NCBI GenBank assembly: GCA_948099385.1
Contig: CANUEZ040000182.1
Location: 20,771,501-20,835,500 of the forward strand
Direction of reading: 5' to 3'
Length of the DNA: 64,000 nucleotides
Source of the DNA: Fasciola hepatica
Taxonomy: Eukaryota > Platyhelminthes > Trematoda > Plagiorchiida > Fasciolidae
Position 1 is the stretch's first letter. Each line of letters opens with the position of its first letter. Shown piece by piece: positions 41,972-54,165 of this stretch. The notes beneath the pieces were generated by a model, which was not told where the DNA came from, searched no databases, and saw only the letters and a program-made list of their open reading frames with translations. The position numbers and the translations under genes are program-made.

Positions 41972-42604
41972 TTGAGTTATATAGAAAGAGTGGATACAGC
42001 GGTTATCAGCGCAAATTTGAGATGGCATCTACCTCATCACCCGATCGTGAACCCAAAGAAACCGGGGAAGGTCAGAGTGGTTTTCAACTGTGCCGCGAAA
42101 TGTCAGGGTGTGTCACTCCACGACCATATATACAGGGCCCAGACTGGACAACACCACTAGTCGAGGTTTTGTCATTTTCGGCTAGGAAAAGTAGCCGTCT
42201 CTGCGGACGTACGCGAAATGTTTCTACAAGTGAAGATGCCAGTTAAAGACAGGGACGCCTTTCGTCTTCTCTGGTGGCCGGAAAACAACGCAAATCGCGC
42301 ACCTGATGAGTACAGGCTGACCGTCCATCCTTTTGGGGCGGTACCATCCCTCTTCTGTGCTAATTTTGCCCTCCAGGAAACCCTCAAGCATTTCGGCGGC
42401 ACCAGCTGTTTGCTAGGAAGAGCAATGGACCACTTCTACGTGGACGATTTTTTGTGCTCCTTTGACGATCCAAATACTGCTATTCTTTATATGACCGAAA
42501 TGATCGCCACTCTAAAGGCCGGGGGATTCAACCTCACTAAATGGACTTCAAACAGCCAAGAGGTTGTCAATGTTATCCCGAAGCCCGAGAAAACGGGGTG
42601 TTAG
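41972..42604 (+). pseudogene. BEL-C reverse transcriptase remnant
   Basis: Frames give LPHHPIVNPKKPGKVRVVFN (RT block 1), VAVSADVREMFLQVKMP-like sequence near 42190-42240, FRLLWWPENN, YRLTVHPFGAVPSLFCANFA and the catalytic YVDD in FYVDDFLCSFDDP. The YVDD form and PFGA block are standard for BEL/Pao. The domain spans at least two frames and ends early at TAG 42602. Confidence 0.88.
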
Positions 42605-42796
42605 AGAGAGCTTTTAGGATCCCCTTCACAAACGCAGCGCACGCTTGGTCTTCAGTGGAAACCCAGAGGTGACGAATTCATTTTAACCCTGGACCTACCC
42701 AAACGACCAGTCACACGGAGAGGAATCCTATCATCAGCCTCAAGCGTCTTTGATCCACTGGGTTTCGTTTCTCCATGTTTATTACCGGAAAAGTGC

Positions 42797-43339
42797 TTGC
42801 TGCAATCGCTGTGCCAAAGAGGGACGGGTTGGGACGAACCTCTCCAGGATGACAACGACAAGCGATGGCTCGACTGGCTGTACAGCCTGGAGCAACTTGG
42901 TGAGGTCAAGATACAAAGATGCTTGACAGGACTCAAGTGCACAGACGACGCCCAACTCCGCTTATTTTCTGATGCATCAGAAATAGGCTACGGGATAGTG
43001 GCTTATGGCTGCTGGGTGGACGCAAATGATGGGCGGCACAGCCAGATACTATTCGCAAAAGCGAGAGTGGCCCCACTGAAAACGGTGTCCATTCCAAGGC
43101 TTGAACTGACGGCAGCAGTACTGGCCGTGAAAGCCGCGACGCTGATTAGGAGGTGCTTTGACCGGATAAACTGGGAAACAAACTTTTGGACGGACTCAGC
43201 CACGGTACTACATTACATATACAACATTACCACTCGTTTTAACACTGCCTTGGCCAACAGACTCACCATATTCCATGAGTCGACCAAAACCGATCAATGG
43301 CACTATGTACAATCCGACAGTAAACCAGCTGACTTCTGA
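42797..43339 (+). pseudogene. BEL-C RNase H region
   Basis: 180 codons, starting LQSLCQRGTGWDEPL (connection). Then come LRLFSDASEIGYGIVAYGCW (first catalytic Asp), RVAPLKTVSIPRLELTAAVL (catalytic Glu region), NFWTDSATVLHYIYN (second Asp) and QWHYVQSDSKPADF, the BEL form of the final motif. It is open across the whole domain but ends in TGA right after PADF, where the chain would continue into integrase. Confidence 0.88.
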
Positions 43340-43519
43340 TCAAGGGGCCTGAAAACACTAGAGGTTGCGGATGTGGACAGTGGGACCGGGCTTCCTAACT
43401 GCAGCTAAAGAGATGCGGCCAACGCTATTAATACCTCAGGCTGACGATGGTGATATCGAGACCAAAAGACTGATTCCGGCTACAAACGCCACGGGAAGCG
43501 TAAGTCTAATATAAAAACT

Positions 43520-44900
43520 GTGCCACTTTCCCGACTGGACAAAAATGTTGAGAGCGGTGGTCTGGTGGACACGATACAAAGTACTCCTATTGATTATGAA
43601 AGGCGCACGACCAAAAACACATTAAATGTGGGGACGGTACTACCGGGCGAGCTGAATCAAGCCGAACTCGACGTTCTACGCCTACTGCAACTAGACGCTT
43701 TCCCGTTCGAGGCCCGCGAGCCAGCCAGGATAGATGATAACACCAAAGGAAGCAGGCTGTTGCACATTAGTTTCCGAAGGCTAAACCCCGTGCGAGCCAA
43801 CGGACTGCTGAGAGTTTGAGGGCGGCTGACTAATTCAAATCCAGAGTACGAAACAAAATACCCCATAATAGACCCTGGTGACAACTACATAACGAGATGT
43901 CTGATAGACCATGTACACCGAGAAGAGGGACACGCAGGTTTGAACCACTTATTGAACAATATACATCGACGATTTTGGGTGAAAAGAGACCAGGGACGGT
44001 CAAGAGATTCATAGGCAACTGCATCCGTTGTCGTCGCCGGAGGGCGGTAGCAGGCCAACAAATGACGGCCCCCCCTCCAGCCGTGAGAGTTCAACCGGGA
44101 TGGTGACCGTTTGTGGAAATTGGCGTCGACTGCTTTGGCCCGCTACTTGTACGACGGCGAAGGAGCACCCAAAAGAAGTATGGCTGCCTGATAACATGCT
44201 TACAATCCAGAGCAGTCCATCTTGAAGTAGTGCATAGTATGATCACCGATTCATTTCTAATGGCCTTTCAAAGGTTCATCGCGAGGCGGGCGTCCCCAGG
44301 AACGTATATTCAGATAATGGCTCGAACTTCGCTGGGGCTCATAAGGAGTTAGAGAAATGGTGGAACCGCCTGGACCACGCCAAAATGCAAAACAAGACCG
44401 TGCCAAAGGGGATAGAATGGCACTTCAACCGACCTTATGCCAGTCATCGTGGTGGCGCTTGGGAAAGGCTGATACGATCGACTAGAAAAATACTCACAGC
44501 CCTGACCTCACAACGAACCCTTGATAACAGGACGCTGGCTACTCTACTAACAGAAGTAGAATGCATATTGAACAACAGACCGCTGGGGCCGATCGTCCCA
44601 GACCCGAAAGGCTAACCGGCTCTCAATCCCAACGACCTGTAATTACTGCGTTCAAAAGTAGGGGCAATCACAACGAAAACCTCACTTGGAAGGTAAATCA
44701 TAGGATGGGAACAAGTGAACCACCTGGCACAGGCTTTCTGGAAACGATGGACGAGGGAGTACTTACCGACGCTACAGCTTCGGCAAAAGTGGCTCTCCAA
44801 AGAGAGGTCGTTCGGACTTGGCGATGTGGTCATCCTCGTGGAGAGCCACTTGCATAAAGACGATTGACCGGTTGGAGTAATCAATGACTGCCGTACAGAA
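43520..44900 (+). pseudogene. BEL-C integrase remnant
   Basis: The zinc-binding N-domain is readable in parts (HVHREEGHAGLNHLL, then CIRCRRRRAV). Catalytic-core pieces follow in shifting frames: the first Asp region IGVDCFGPLLVRR, a VHLEVVHSMITDSFLMAFQR block near 44225, and KGIEWHFNRPYASHRGGAWE with the catalytic Glu near 44460. Then come TEVECILNNRPLGP and the C-terminal end. At least four frame changes make it non-functional. Confidence 0.85.
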
Positions 44901-45741
44901 ATCGATGTCCTCGTGCGCACGGTGGTGGTGATAACGAACAAAGGAGACGTATTGCGAGATATCCGTAAGATATGTCTGCTCGAAGGTGACAGCGACGCGG
45001 GCGAGGTCGACGCTACAGACCAAGCTAAATCCATGTCTGCTGATACCAGATGAAGCTGAATTCATTTATTTATTCCTCATGGATTCTCCCATAGGACCCA
45101 ACTCTTCACACCGTCTTCGAAGTATATTTGTGTTTAATTTCATGCGGTGTTCACGATTTACTATGGAGTTAGTTACCCAAACCTTAGTTTATCACTCGAC
45201 ACGACATTATTTGTGAAGTAGCGAAGACTCTTGAGCAAGCACTTACTGACCGTTTGTAAAATTATTTCTTCTCCCGCGACCTAGTTGTATTATTATTCAA
45301 CCTGTGTGCAAGTTTATATAAGTTGTGGGTCGAACATACTTATTTGATAACAACACAACTTGACCCCCTGATGTTCGATTAACCTGTAGCCATCTCTATT
45401 TTTCATCACGAATCCCCAGTCTTCATCTTGACATGTACCTTACTCTTGTTCATGCAGCCTTTTCATCCACATTCAGTAATCTGTCTACGCATCCCAATCA
45501 CATCGAAGCCCCTTTGTTTATACGGATAATGTCATGTCATTCTCAGAAAAAACCCTAAGACGTCGAGAGATGGCGCATAACCTCAAAAAGCCTGCAAGGG
45601 TGTCTGCGACTGGCCAACGATAGACGAAATCCATAGCGACTTGCGCATGCACTGACTTAGGGCCTAGGTAGGATAGGGCGAATCAGTACCCCTATTTACT
45701 CCTTGGATGTTGACCTTTTCTTGGGAGGATTTGGTGGGCCG
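44901..45741 (+). other. BEL-C 3' untranslated region
   Basis: Internal sequence between the integrase end and the 3' LTR. It has no coding similarity. It ends in the purine-rich tract TGGGAGGATTTGGTGGGCCG, placed where plus-strand synthesis is primed. Confidence 0.6.
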
Positions 45742-46125
45742 TGTAAGGTGAATGCGTGGAAATCCTCCCTAGCCATTGTCATATACTTGTATTGTTGAGA
45801 CTATCCTCTTTATTTTATTGACCCTGGAACAAATACAACATGCATCAATCACTACATTTCAACATTTGTTTATATTTTGCTCACGTGAAGTGGCATAATT
45901 CTGACTCCAACTTGGACTGCCGTGACAGTGGTACCTGACATTGACATTTGTTAAACTCTGGTCCTCGTTGTTAGACGCTGTTGCCGTACAGTTGAGGTTT
46001 GTGTATATTTATTTGCGTATAACTTGATAATCCAGTACCGTAGAAACTACGAATCAATCTTGTTCTGGTTTTGCGATTCGTGTTGATTTGGCTACGCGTT
46101 GCTCACAGTCGGAATAATCTTTACA
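45742..46125 (+). repeat. BEL-C 3' LTR
   Basis: 384 bp, TGTAAGGTGAA to CTTTACA, directly after the purine tract. It is identical by eye to the 5' LTR over 367 bp in the middle. Confidence 0.88.
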
Positions 46126-46439
46126 TTCGTCCTCGAATCACTTTTACTTTCGGCTCCCCGCCGATAGTAGGACATTGCAGTTAGTTCTTTGCTCAGCGAG
46201 TGAGCTTATTTTTCATTTAGTGTATTTCTCCTATCCGCATTGGACAGCACACTCCCCCAGCTTCTCCGATCGCGTTCATCGAGGGAGCCAAGGGGCAAAG
46301 ACCGTGGAGTGCCAACCGCGAGTATTCTCACGGGGCCTGAGTGCAGAGACCGCAAGCTGACGTGTGCCGAGAAAGTGCATCGGAATAAGAGTTTGCCGTT
46401 ACCGTTTGCGCGAAAAGTACAGTTAAGCAAGTGGTAGGC

Positions 46440-48225
46440 AGGGTGTGATCAGCTTTTTACTATATCGGCACTTTTTCGTTGTCAAGATGTGCGAAATGCA
46501 CCTTCGCATCTGTCCACCAACTTGCTTTTTGTCTATCAGTGCGATAAATGTTATTACTTTGGTATTTCGCCGTGAAACCGGGCCTCTCGAAAGTCTTTTA
46601 TAAGCTCAAAATCTCACCTCCACGTTCACACAGCTTGCCCTGGGCACTTTGCTTTCCAGCGTGAACTTGAGGCCTTCTTGAAAGCTGTTATGTTGCTGCA
46701 TCTAACACATTCACTGAGAGTCCATTCCACTTCGATGAAACCCTACTTGTAAAGAATTCGGCGCGTATGTCTAGCTTTGAGCTTGCCCCTGTAGCTTAAT
46801 GCTGTGCCCCCGGGTGCCACACTCAGAGGCAGAAACGAACATACTGCCCATGTCTGTGCCCGATGTAACGTACGTGTGTGGAAATCCTCCCTAGGAGGTG
46901 TCACATGCTTGTATTTTTGAGACAACGTTCTCTATCTCATTAATCCTCGAACAAGTACAGTATGCGTCGACCACTACACTCCAACATTTGTTTATATTTC
47001 ACTCACATGGGGTGGCGTAAATTTGATTCGAACTTGGACTGCCGTGACGGTGGTACCTGACATTGACCTTTGTTGAACCCTGGTCTTCGTTGCTAGACTT
47101 CGTGGTCGTAAAGTTGAGGTTCGTACACATTTATTTATGCGTATAATTTGGTAATCCAGTACCGAAGAAGCTACATATTATTCTTGTTGTAATCTTGGGA
47201 TTCGTCTGAATTGGCTACCCTTCGCTCGCAGTCGGCATAACAGTTACACCCGACAGACCCTTTATAATCTCCATCGCTTCTATTAGGTCATTTCGGCCTG
47301 TTCGCCACTCTAAAGAGAAGAGGTTGAGATCCTCCAGACTTTGGGCACAAGATTTCCACACCATGGGCTGTGATCGTTCTACTTGCAAGTCACTGCACCC
47401 CATCCAAGCACTCCTTATCGTTGCAATATTAAGGAGCCCAATTCTGCTTGCAATACCCCAAAAGAGATCGCATCTTACATCCGACACTCCTCGCAACGGA
47501 ACACTGATTGCTTCGTCCATGATGGCGGCTTGGATTTGGCATTTGGCGAGGTTCAGTCTTAAAGCCCACCGCTATCTCCATATGAGGACAGCATTTGTAT
47601 CCTTCGCTAAACCACTGCCCGTTATCTTCGCGTCATCTGGAAGATGGAACGCTGGTTGCCCAGATCTTTTGATATATCTTTTATGTACGGGCGGAAAAGC
47701 AAAGGCCCCAGTACTGAACCCTATGGTACTCCGAGGGTTACCTTCTCCGGCCTCCAAAGATAACCACCTGCCTTGACACAGAAACTATGATGCCCTGGAA
47801 AGTGTTCTACCCAAACGATTGCTTCCCCGATTTTTCCCAGAGTTTTGCAATTTATATCCAGCAGGGGGTGACTCACGGTGAATAAGGCCTTGCTGAAATC
47901 CGAATAACAGAGCTCCACTGCCTTGTCCTCATCCTTTCTTCTGGTGATCTCATCCAAGAACGTCAGTAGGTTTGTCAAACTCCATCTTCTTCAACAAACC
48001 TATGTTTTGCATATGTCAGTATGTCTCTATTGACCAGATGCAGGCAAGACTGACCTCTGATTATGTTTTCCAAGCACTTGCTCAATACCGATGTCAGGCT
48101 GACCAGCCTATAGTTCTCCGCCATCAGCTGGGGCCCTGTCTTATGTAGTGCTACGACACTGGCTCTGCATTGGTCGTGTGGCACCTCATCCTCCCTTAGC
48201 GATGCTTGGTACGTCCGGGCAGCAG
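46440..48225 (-). mobile_element. CR1-like LINE fragment, interrupted by a solo LTR
   Basis: Minus-strand pieces in order: MPHDQCRASVVALHKTGPQL and AENYRLVSLTSVLSKCLENI (48184-48060), LLTFLDEITRRKDEDKAVE and CYSDFSKALFTVSHPLLDI (47978-47850), a GVP block near 47730, thumb and C-terminal pieces SLEDLNLFSLEWRTGRNDLI (47340) and EIIKGLSG (47260). After the LTR comes a CGTRGHS-type C-terminal region (about 46830-46700). It is closest to CR1-A. The 5' part is missing above 48225, and there are frame breaks throughout. No pentanucleotide tail was found. Confidence 0.8.
46864..47248 (+). mobile_element. Solo BEL/Pao LTR inside a CR1 fragment
   Basis: 385 bp, TGTAACGTACGT to CAGTTACA, flanked by a perfect 5-bp duplication CCCGA (46859-46863 and 47249-47253). 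It is clearly related to, but diverged from, the BEL-C LTRs. The host CR1 coding sequence resumes on the other side. Confidence 0.93.
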
Positions 48226-50005
48226 CCCCTGATAAGATTTCCTCAAGGGGTTAACCAATCAATAACAAATGATAATAACGCGGTGACTGCAACACTCTCC
48301 CGAAAGCAGGTTGATTCTGGACACTGTTTCACCTACAGAGTAAACAAAAGAAGTACAACGCGGGCACGAAAGTTGCGGCCCGGTGGGATCCATCTCAAAG
48401 CTAACTGGTGCAAGAGCCTAGAGTGCTTCATCAGCTCGATTCCGAATTGAAGGAGCAACCTACCGCATTTCAATGAATCTTTAGGTGCTCTGTTCTGTCC
48501 TAATTTTTCGCCTTGTAGCCAAGCTATAATAGCCATTTCACAAAGAACTATGTAATACAGCATTAACTAAGTTACTGTTTTTAGTCTGCGAAATTTTTAA
48601 TGCAACAGGTTCTTCTTTGGTACTGTCTTTTTGACAAAGCGTTGTACTCGTTGTGAGCTTGATAACTGTGTTCATTCTCACAGTTACCGAGACCACCTGG
48701 AGTTTTCGTTTACGCTCTTACAGTCTTTCCTGGTTTACACGGTTTTGATCCCTCTGACAGCATGACGATCATTGGCAACAAAAATTCATGAGGAGTTAGT
48801 AGTTGCCAACAGTATGTTGAGACTTGTATACAGCGTGATAAGTACAACGAATGGTGTCACGAGCGTTGTTGGGCTCTAGAATGAAAAATTATGAGCCTCT
48901 CAGGGAACACGAAGCATTGAGGTGAATATGTGTTCGCTGTGTTTTTCTGGTAGAGAAAGCTGCCGTTTACTACGGGGTTTGCTAGACAGGTGGGAAGGGG
49001 CCACAGCAGGAAGCTTAGTGAGAGTCACTAGAGAGCCCTGTTATAGCAGCCCGCACAGTTACTGGGAAAAAAGGAACAGCAGTCAAAGAATGTCAAATTG
49101 GGCAGTAGCAAGGCACAAAACAAACCCAGGAAAGCGATAGATTTTGAGGCTCTTGAATAGAGGACTGAGAGACTTGAAGACGGGTTGACGAAACGAGGGT
49201 CATCACCGAAGGTGTTGTTTGGAAGAGCTTGCCCATTCTCCCACAGAAATTCTCAAAGCCGGTGTTCAATTAGACGCGGAACAGAAGAGGAACTGAGCAC
49301 GGGTACTTTATAAACGTTCTGAGGATGGCGGGGTTATCCACTAACTTGAAGTACTCGAACTGACGTACAGTGTGGCTTTGGGAGCGAACAAAGCGCTGAA
49401 GCCGAGATCCCTGTTTATCGTCTTTGCCAGCACACACAGCAGGGACCTACTGCTGGGCCGAACATCGAGAGATGAGCACATCGCGGGGATTGGGGTGTAC
49501 ATAAGGATCACGCCGGACACTCCCTTCAGTTCAAAGGTGGCACGGGTACAATCACTGCCTCATTCTTAAAACAGTAACTCATGCCAGTGTTTTTCATTAT
49601 GGAGGAAGCTGGAGATATACCTGTGAACGAATCTACGGTTGAAGCCGCAACCATTATTATTAGCCATACTGGGCAGAAAATTCTTAGCGCTTCAGCTAAA
49701 AATGCGAGGCTGATGGGGCACTAGGTGTGAAAATACGGATACAGGGTTCACAGCAGGTGGAAGCTCAGCATCTGCGTACTATCAACTGGGGGTCTGTCCA
49801 AAGCAGGAAAGGTGGCGGTGACGCCAGTCCACTCACGACGGAGTGCCAGTAACTCGGATGAAAGCTGGGCAATGCTCATTGCACGGGCACCCATACCGCC
49901 GGAAAGGGGTACGTTTCTGACGCCCTCGAGGGGCAACGGGAAGCGAAGAAAGGAGACAGCGGAAGCCTAAGATATTTCCTTTGAGTGGTATGCAAAAAAA
50001 TCCAC
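48226..50005. other. Unassigned sequence
   Basis: No exon, LTR, SINE or LINE signature was recognised in this 1.8 kb. It is the left flank of the BEL-B insertion; TCCAC at 50001-50005 would be the left copy of its target duplication. Confidence 0.35.
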
Positions 50006-50376
50006 TGTGAGAAGCCTTTGAGCAATAAGTAGACAAATTCAAAACGCGTGCCGGAATCAAAAGCCGATTATCCGAAAATTCTGCGATACTAGATTAATAA
50101 ATGAACAATGACATAAAACAAATACGAACCTCAAATATGCGATCAAAGGGACTCAGAAAACGAGAACCAAATTGCGGCACGTGGAAAAGGAGCACGTGTG
50201 TCACGCAGGTCCAAAATAGGCTATGAAAGAATAGTGCGTTGGACGCGAACACGCAAAGGTTGGTTCATGAAAACATAGAGCATGAAAACAGGCAAATAAT
50301 GTATATGAACGAGTGATGTCAAGAAAACATTAAATTGCAGTATTTCTGGGGGGATCTTTCACAACCGGTAGCTACA
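50006..50376 (-). repeat. BEL-B 3' LTR
   Basis: 371 bp; the minus strand starts TGTAGCTACCGG and ends GGCTTCTCACA. It is alignable along its whole length with 55110-55484 but visibly diverged. The purine tract GGGGGGAATTTAGCGGGCGG lies just upstream on the element strand (50377-50396). Confidence 0.85.
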
Positions 50377-51165
50377 CCGCCCGCTAAATTCCCCCCGAAT
50401 CTTAACAGAGTCAAAGGTTTTGAATAAGGGTACTGATTCTTCCTACCTATCTAGAGCCTGCTGTCAGTGCTCGTAGATATTACTTCTGACCTCAGCATTC
50501 TACTTACGGTCTCACTTGATCCGGTGGCTACACCGACGCGAAGTTACTCCGCGTCGTCCGTGAGAAAGGCTGATCGATGGTAGGCGTGGGGGGAGGGAAC
50601 ATGTGTTGTCCTCGTGAGAGCAGTCGTGAACCGGCTGCCTATGCTTGTGTTGGTATGTGTGCTTCTGGGTGTCATGGGCTGGGTGGCGCTTCGGTATATG
50701 GGCAAATGGCAAAAGCTACCATCTGCGGGAGACATCTTCCATAACGTTAATGATAAGCGAGGAACGGTGAGCACTGCGACCTGTCTGAGGAAGATCATGA
50801 AGCATAAACGTGTTTCACGTGCGTGTGTATGACTGGGGGCGAGTGTGTTTTGGTGCGCGGGTGAATCATAACTGCTATTATACGTGGGAAACGTTTCTAT
50901 AAAGTGAACGGCAAACGGGGAACGGTGAGCACTGTGATATATGCGTTGGAGACTGTGGGGCAGGAACGTGTCTCATATGCAGGCGTGATTGGGTGTCAGT
51001 CTAAATGAAAACGTATGTACATCATTAATGCTACCACACACTGGAGGCACCTTTACCCATCACAAAGACGAATGGGGAACAGTCTACCTGGGTTATGCCA
51101 TGTCGGCTGCTCCCTCTCTACTCTCGAGGAGGCTAATACTGCCTGCGTCGAGTGTTAGCTTTCCG
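50377..51165 (-). other. BEL-B 3' untranslated region with imperfect tandem repeat
   Basis: The part near 50510-50640 aligns with the BEL-A region at 55610-55740. Beyond it, two similar blocks (about 50755-50836 and 50908-50995) each contain GGAACGGTGAGCACTG and an ACGTGT segment, and a third partial block begins near 51075. BEL-A lacks this expansion. Confidence 0.55.
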
Positions 51166-52150
51166 TTAGCGGTCATCGCCTTGACAGCTCTTATCAGTTC
51201 GTCGGAGCTTCCGATAGCTTCCTAGACAAAGCACGAAGGCCAGATGCTGAAATGAGAGCGTTCGTCGGCCATCATCATTACATCCCCAACCTTGGATGGT
51301 CCTGCTTTGATTAGCCACATCTGCCGAGCCTGCAGAGCCCAGCAGACACTCCCGCAGCCATCGCCTCCACAAAGTTTTGGCAAGATGGTTTGCATGTTTC
51401 CATCCATGAAGGTAGCTCCCGCGAAGGTTTGTCCGTCCTTGGAAACCCACGTTCGATCTTAACATCAATAGGTCGTTCTGGGCCAGCGCCAGATGGGTGC
51501 GGCCGCCAATGGCCAATGGAACCAGTGGACTGTTGTTCGCAATTCTTTCGATCTCGACCATGACGGAGCTCAATGTTTCTTCGGCGGGCGGCTGTTGTCT
51601 AATGATCGACAGCAGTATTCCTCTGATGGACCTGATCAGGCGTTTCCATAAGCTACCGCAATGACTGGCCTGCGGGGGTCAAACTGCCATTAAGAAGCAT
51701 AAGGCAGGGTCTGGTTCTGCAGCCCCTCTTTATTCATGTTTTGGTGCCAAAGCTGCGGTTCATGATAGGCTCCCACGAAAAATGACCCATTGTCTGAGTA
51801 TATGTCCGCTGGTATACCTCTTCGGTTGATAAAGCATAGCAAGGCCCGGAGGACGGAATCGGTCGTCATGTGATGCGTGCCTTCTAAAAGTACGGTGCGT
51901 GACTTCATGCTCGTCATGATACACCCGTACCGTTTTGCCAAAGTCTTTCCACACCTGGCGCACAAAGGACCGAAATAGCCCAGCCCGGCGGCACCGAACG
52001 GCCACCAACCCGGAGTCTCTCTACATTCTGGCAGCAGAGCCGTGTGTTGTTTGCCCGCGACGGCAGTGCGTCTCCTACAATACACACAACGTCGGATTAC
52101 GCGTTTTGCAGTCGCTCTTCCTCTCAGTAACCAAAGGCGCTTTCAGATGA
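51166..52150 (-). pseudogene. BEL-B integrase remnant
   Basis: Frames 52085-51690 and 51573-51166 give CRRRTAVAGKQHTALLPECR (zinc-domain end), GLGYFGPLCARCGKTLAKRY (Asp block), TTDSVLRALLCFINRRGIPA, YSDNGSFFVGAYHE (Asp block) and, after a gap, the C-terminal LRSNVGFQGRTNLRGSYLH and HLAKTLWRRWLRECL. The catalytic Glu block (normally GGVWER) falls in the broken interval near 51600. It is non-functional. Confidence 0.85.
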
Positions 52151-52950
52151 CGCTTGTTACGTGGCTTTCCCCAGCAAGTCCCCCTAAGTTGTGGACGTGT
52201 TGGATCAACAGCTCTATCGCAGGTTGTCTAGCCGGTAGCAGTGTGGGACATTTCATGTCAAAACTCAGGTGAGAGTTGATCTGCCTACCATCTACTCGTA
52301 GTAATTCATTAGTGGGTCCGTGGTTTATATGCTTCGGGCTGTTTTTTGGAGATGATATACTTTTGTCGATTAATCATACTTCTTCCGCCCTATCGAGTTC
52401 CCTGGTGATAGCCTTCCGTTGTATCATCTTGAGTACATAGTGTTCTGCGGCTTACCGTTCGTCGGGGCTTATCGAACCCACTCGTTTCCGGCCGGAAGGG
52501 GCGGATCCCTTTCACGACTAGTAAATGTCCCTTGAATCTAGCCAACCAAACTAATGCATGAAGTGTCTTCATCCAGGAGGAAGGTCCGACCTATCGTGAC
52601 AGAATGAACGTAGCTTTGACGACTGTGGCCGTCATCACCACTCCTTCTACCTCCAGTTCCAATTCTAGCGGGGTTTTAGTTCGTATACGGGACAGTCCTG
52701 TTTAGGCTTTTGCAGGAATTTCGGTGCTTCCGTCCAGGTGTCCAACTGCTGGGATTTGGTCGCATCTCGAGAGCACTGATCGGCTGGGTTGTCGCCATAC
52801 CTGACATGCTTCCACTGGTTCATTGCCGATTCGTCGTGGATGATCGTTAGTTGGTTAGCAACGAAAGCACTAAACTGGTATCTGAAGTTGTCAATGTAGT
52901 ACAGTACTATCGTCGAGTCCGTCCAAAAACTAGCCGATCAAATGTAGAAG

Positions 52951-53310
52951 TCAAAACGTATCTTTGTCGCTTGTACCGCTCTGACTGCTAACACGGGTGT
53001 GCTGAGCTCGAGGCACGGGATCAAAACCGACTTCAGTGGGGCAAAGTGGGCTTTGGCGAACAGGATCCCCGTAGTATATTGTCCATCTCCTGTGCACCAT
53101 CACCGGTACACCACCGCTCCGTACCAGAATTCGGATGCGTCCGAGAAGGCGTGTAGGTCTCCCGTCTGTGCTGTACGACCAGGTGGCAAGCGCTGTGGAA
53201 TCCGTGTCTCCTAGTTTCTTTGAAGTGTTCAAAAATATTTTCCAGTTCAGCCAATTGGCTTGATAAAGTTTCTGGTCCCAACCGACTTTCTTACGGCAGA
53301 GGCGCTGCAA
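52951..53310 (-). pseudogene. BEL-B RNase H remnant
   Basis: The frame begins MQRLCRKKVGWDQKLYQANW (connection), but then the RNase H strands are out of frame; the plus-strand complement shows the catalytic block region near 53130-53170. The corresponding part of BEL-A (57808-57407) is open. The copy has at least two frameshifts here. Confidence 0.75.
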
Positions 53311-53367
53311 CAGGATCTCTCCGGTTCACTGCAAAGGAGGGACAAAGCCGAGCGGATCGAGCAAACT

Positions 53368-54165
53368 TCAGGCAGTCGAAAGTATACCACTAAGAGTTAC
53401 TGGTTGGTCGGGAAATTTTAGCTGGAAAACGAAGTCGCCCGTTTCCGGATTCCATTGTGTTCCCAGCGTGCTTTCTGCAGGGAGTGGAGAGCGATCCAGA
53501 TCCCTAACCCTTATAGCGCTTTCGTGGTGCGGAATGACTTGGAGCACTTCTGAAGCCTTTGACATCCATTTTGTTAGATGGAAGCCGCCCTCTTCTGGCA
53601 ATCTTGTTAGACCTCTGAACTGCGCTAAGGCCGAGTTTACATCATCGAATGACCCCAGATAGTCGCCGATGTAGAAGTATCTGCTGACGCCATCTACGTA
53701 CGACCGGTTGACCAAATCTCCATGTTTGTTTGCTAATTCTCGACGAACGTAGTTCGCACAAAACGGTGGTGATATGGCTCAGAAAAGGTGGAGGGTCATT
53801 TGGTTATTTATCACCGGTTTTGTCAGGTTGTTCTCTTCCCGTCATCGGAAGCGCAAAGCGTCTCGCTCTTCTACCGGTATTCTCAGCTGGAGAAACATTT
53901 ACCTGATGTCGGCGGACAAGGCCACTCTTCCCACCCTGAAACGGCACAAGAGTTCAATCAACGGCGTGTTCCAGTCAGGCCACTGTAGCAGGCAATCATT
54001 TTCCGACTTGCCCAGAAACTTGGCTACACAGTCGAAAACCGCTCGCAGTTTTTGAGTTTCCTGGAGTAGAGGACCGGGTGGTGAGGTAGACATCGAATCC
54101 CCTTTCCGGCCGTCCGTGGTGGCCGGCACCTTCTCAACGTGGCCGAGAGCTTCGTTTCGCCTCAT
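53368..54165 (-). pseudogene. BEL-B reverse transcriptase remnant
   Basis: Frame 53715-53368 carries the region after the catalytic box: YFYIGDYLGSFDDVNSALAQ, EEGGFHLTKWMSKASEVLQ and ESTLGTQWNPETGDFVFQL. Where BEL-A has YVDD this copy reads YIGD, so a catalytic Asp is lost. Earlier blocks (54165-53899) include LRAVFDCVAKFLGKSEND and DWNTPLIELLCRFRVGRVAL. Confidence 0.82.

Larger units (their letters stand above)
39440..46125 (+). mobile_element. BEL-C, BEL/Pao LTR retrotransposon with two LTRs
   Basis: The order is LTR, gag, protease, reverse transcriptase, RNase H, integrase, LTR, which with the peptide signatures below identifies BEL/Pao. LTRs are 384 bp each. A purine-rich tract (45721-45741) precedes the 3' LTR. 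The pol coding region is broken by many frameshifts and stops. No matching 5-bp duplication was found at the outer edges (AGCTC and TTCGT), unlike the two solo LTRs in the window. The inner 367 bp of the two LTRs read as identical. Confidence 0.92.

Noticed and set aside
42300..42325. Hammerhead ribozyme core (CTGATGAG)
   Set aside because: The motif is inside BEL-C RT coding sequence, and no GAAAC partner or flanking stems were seen.
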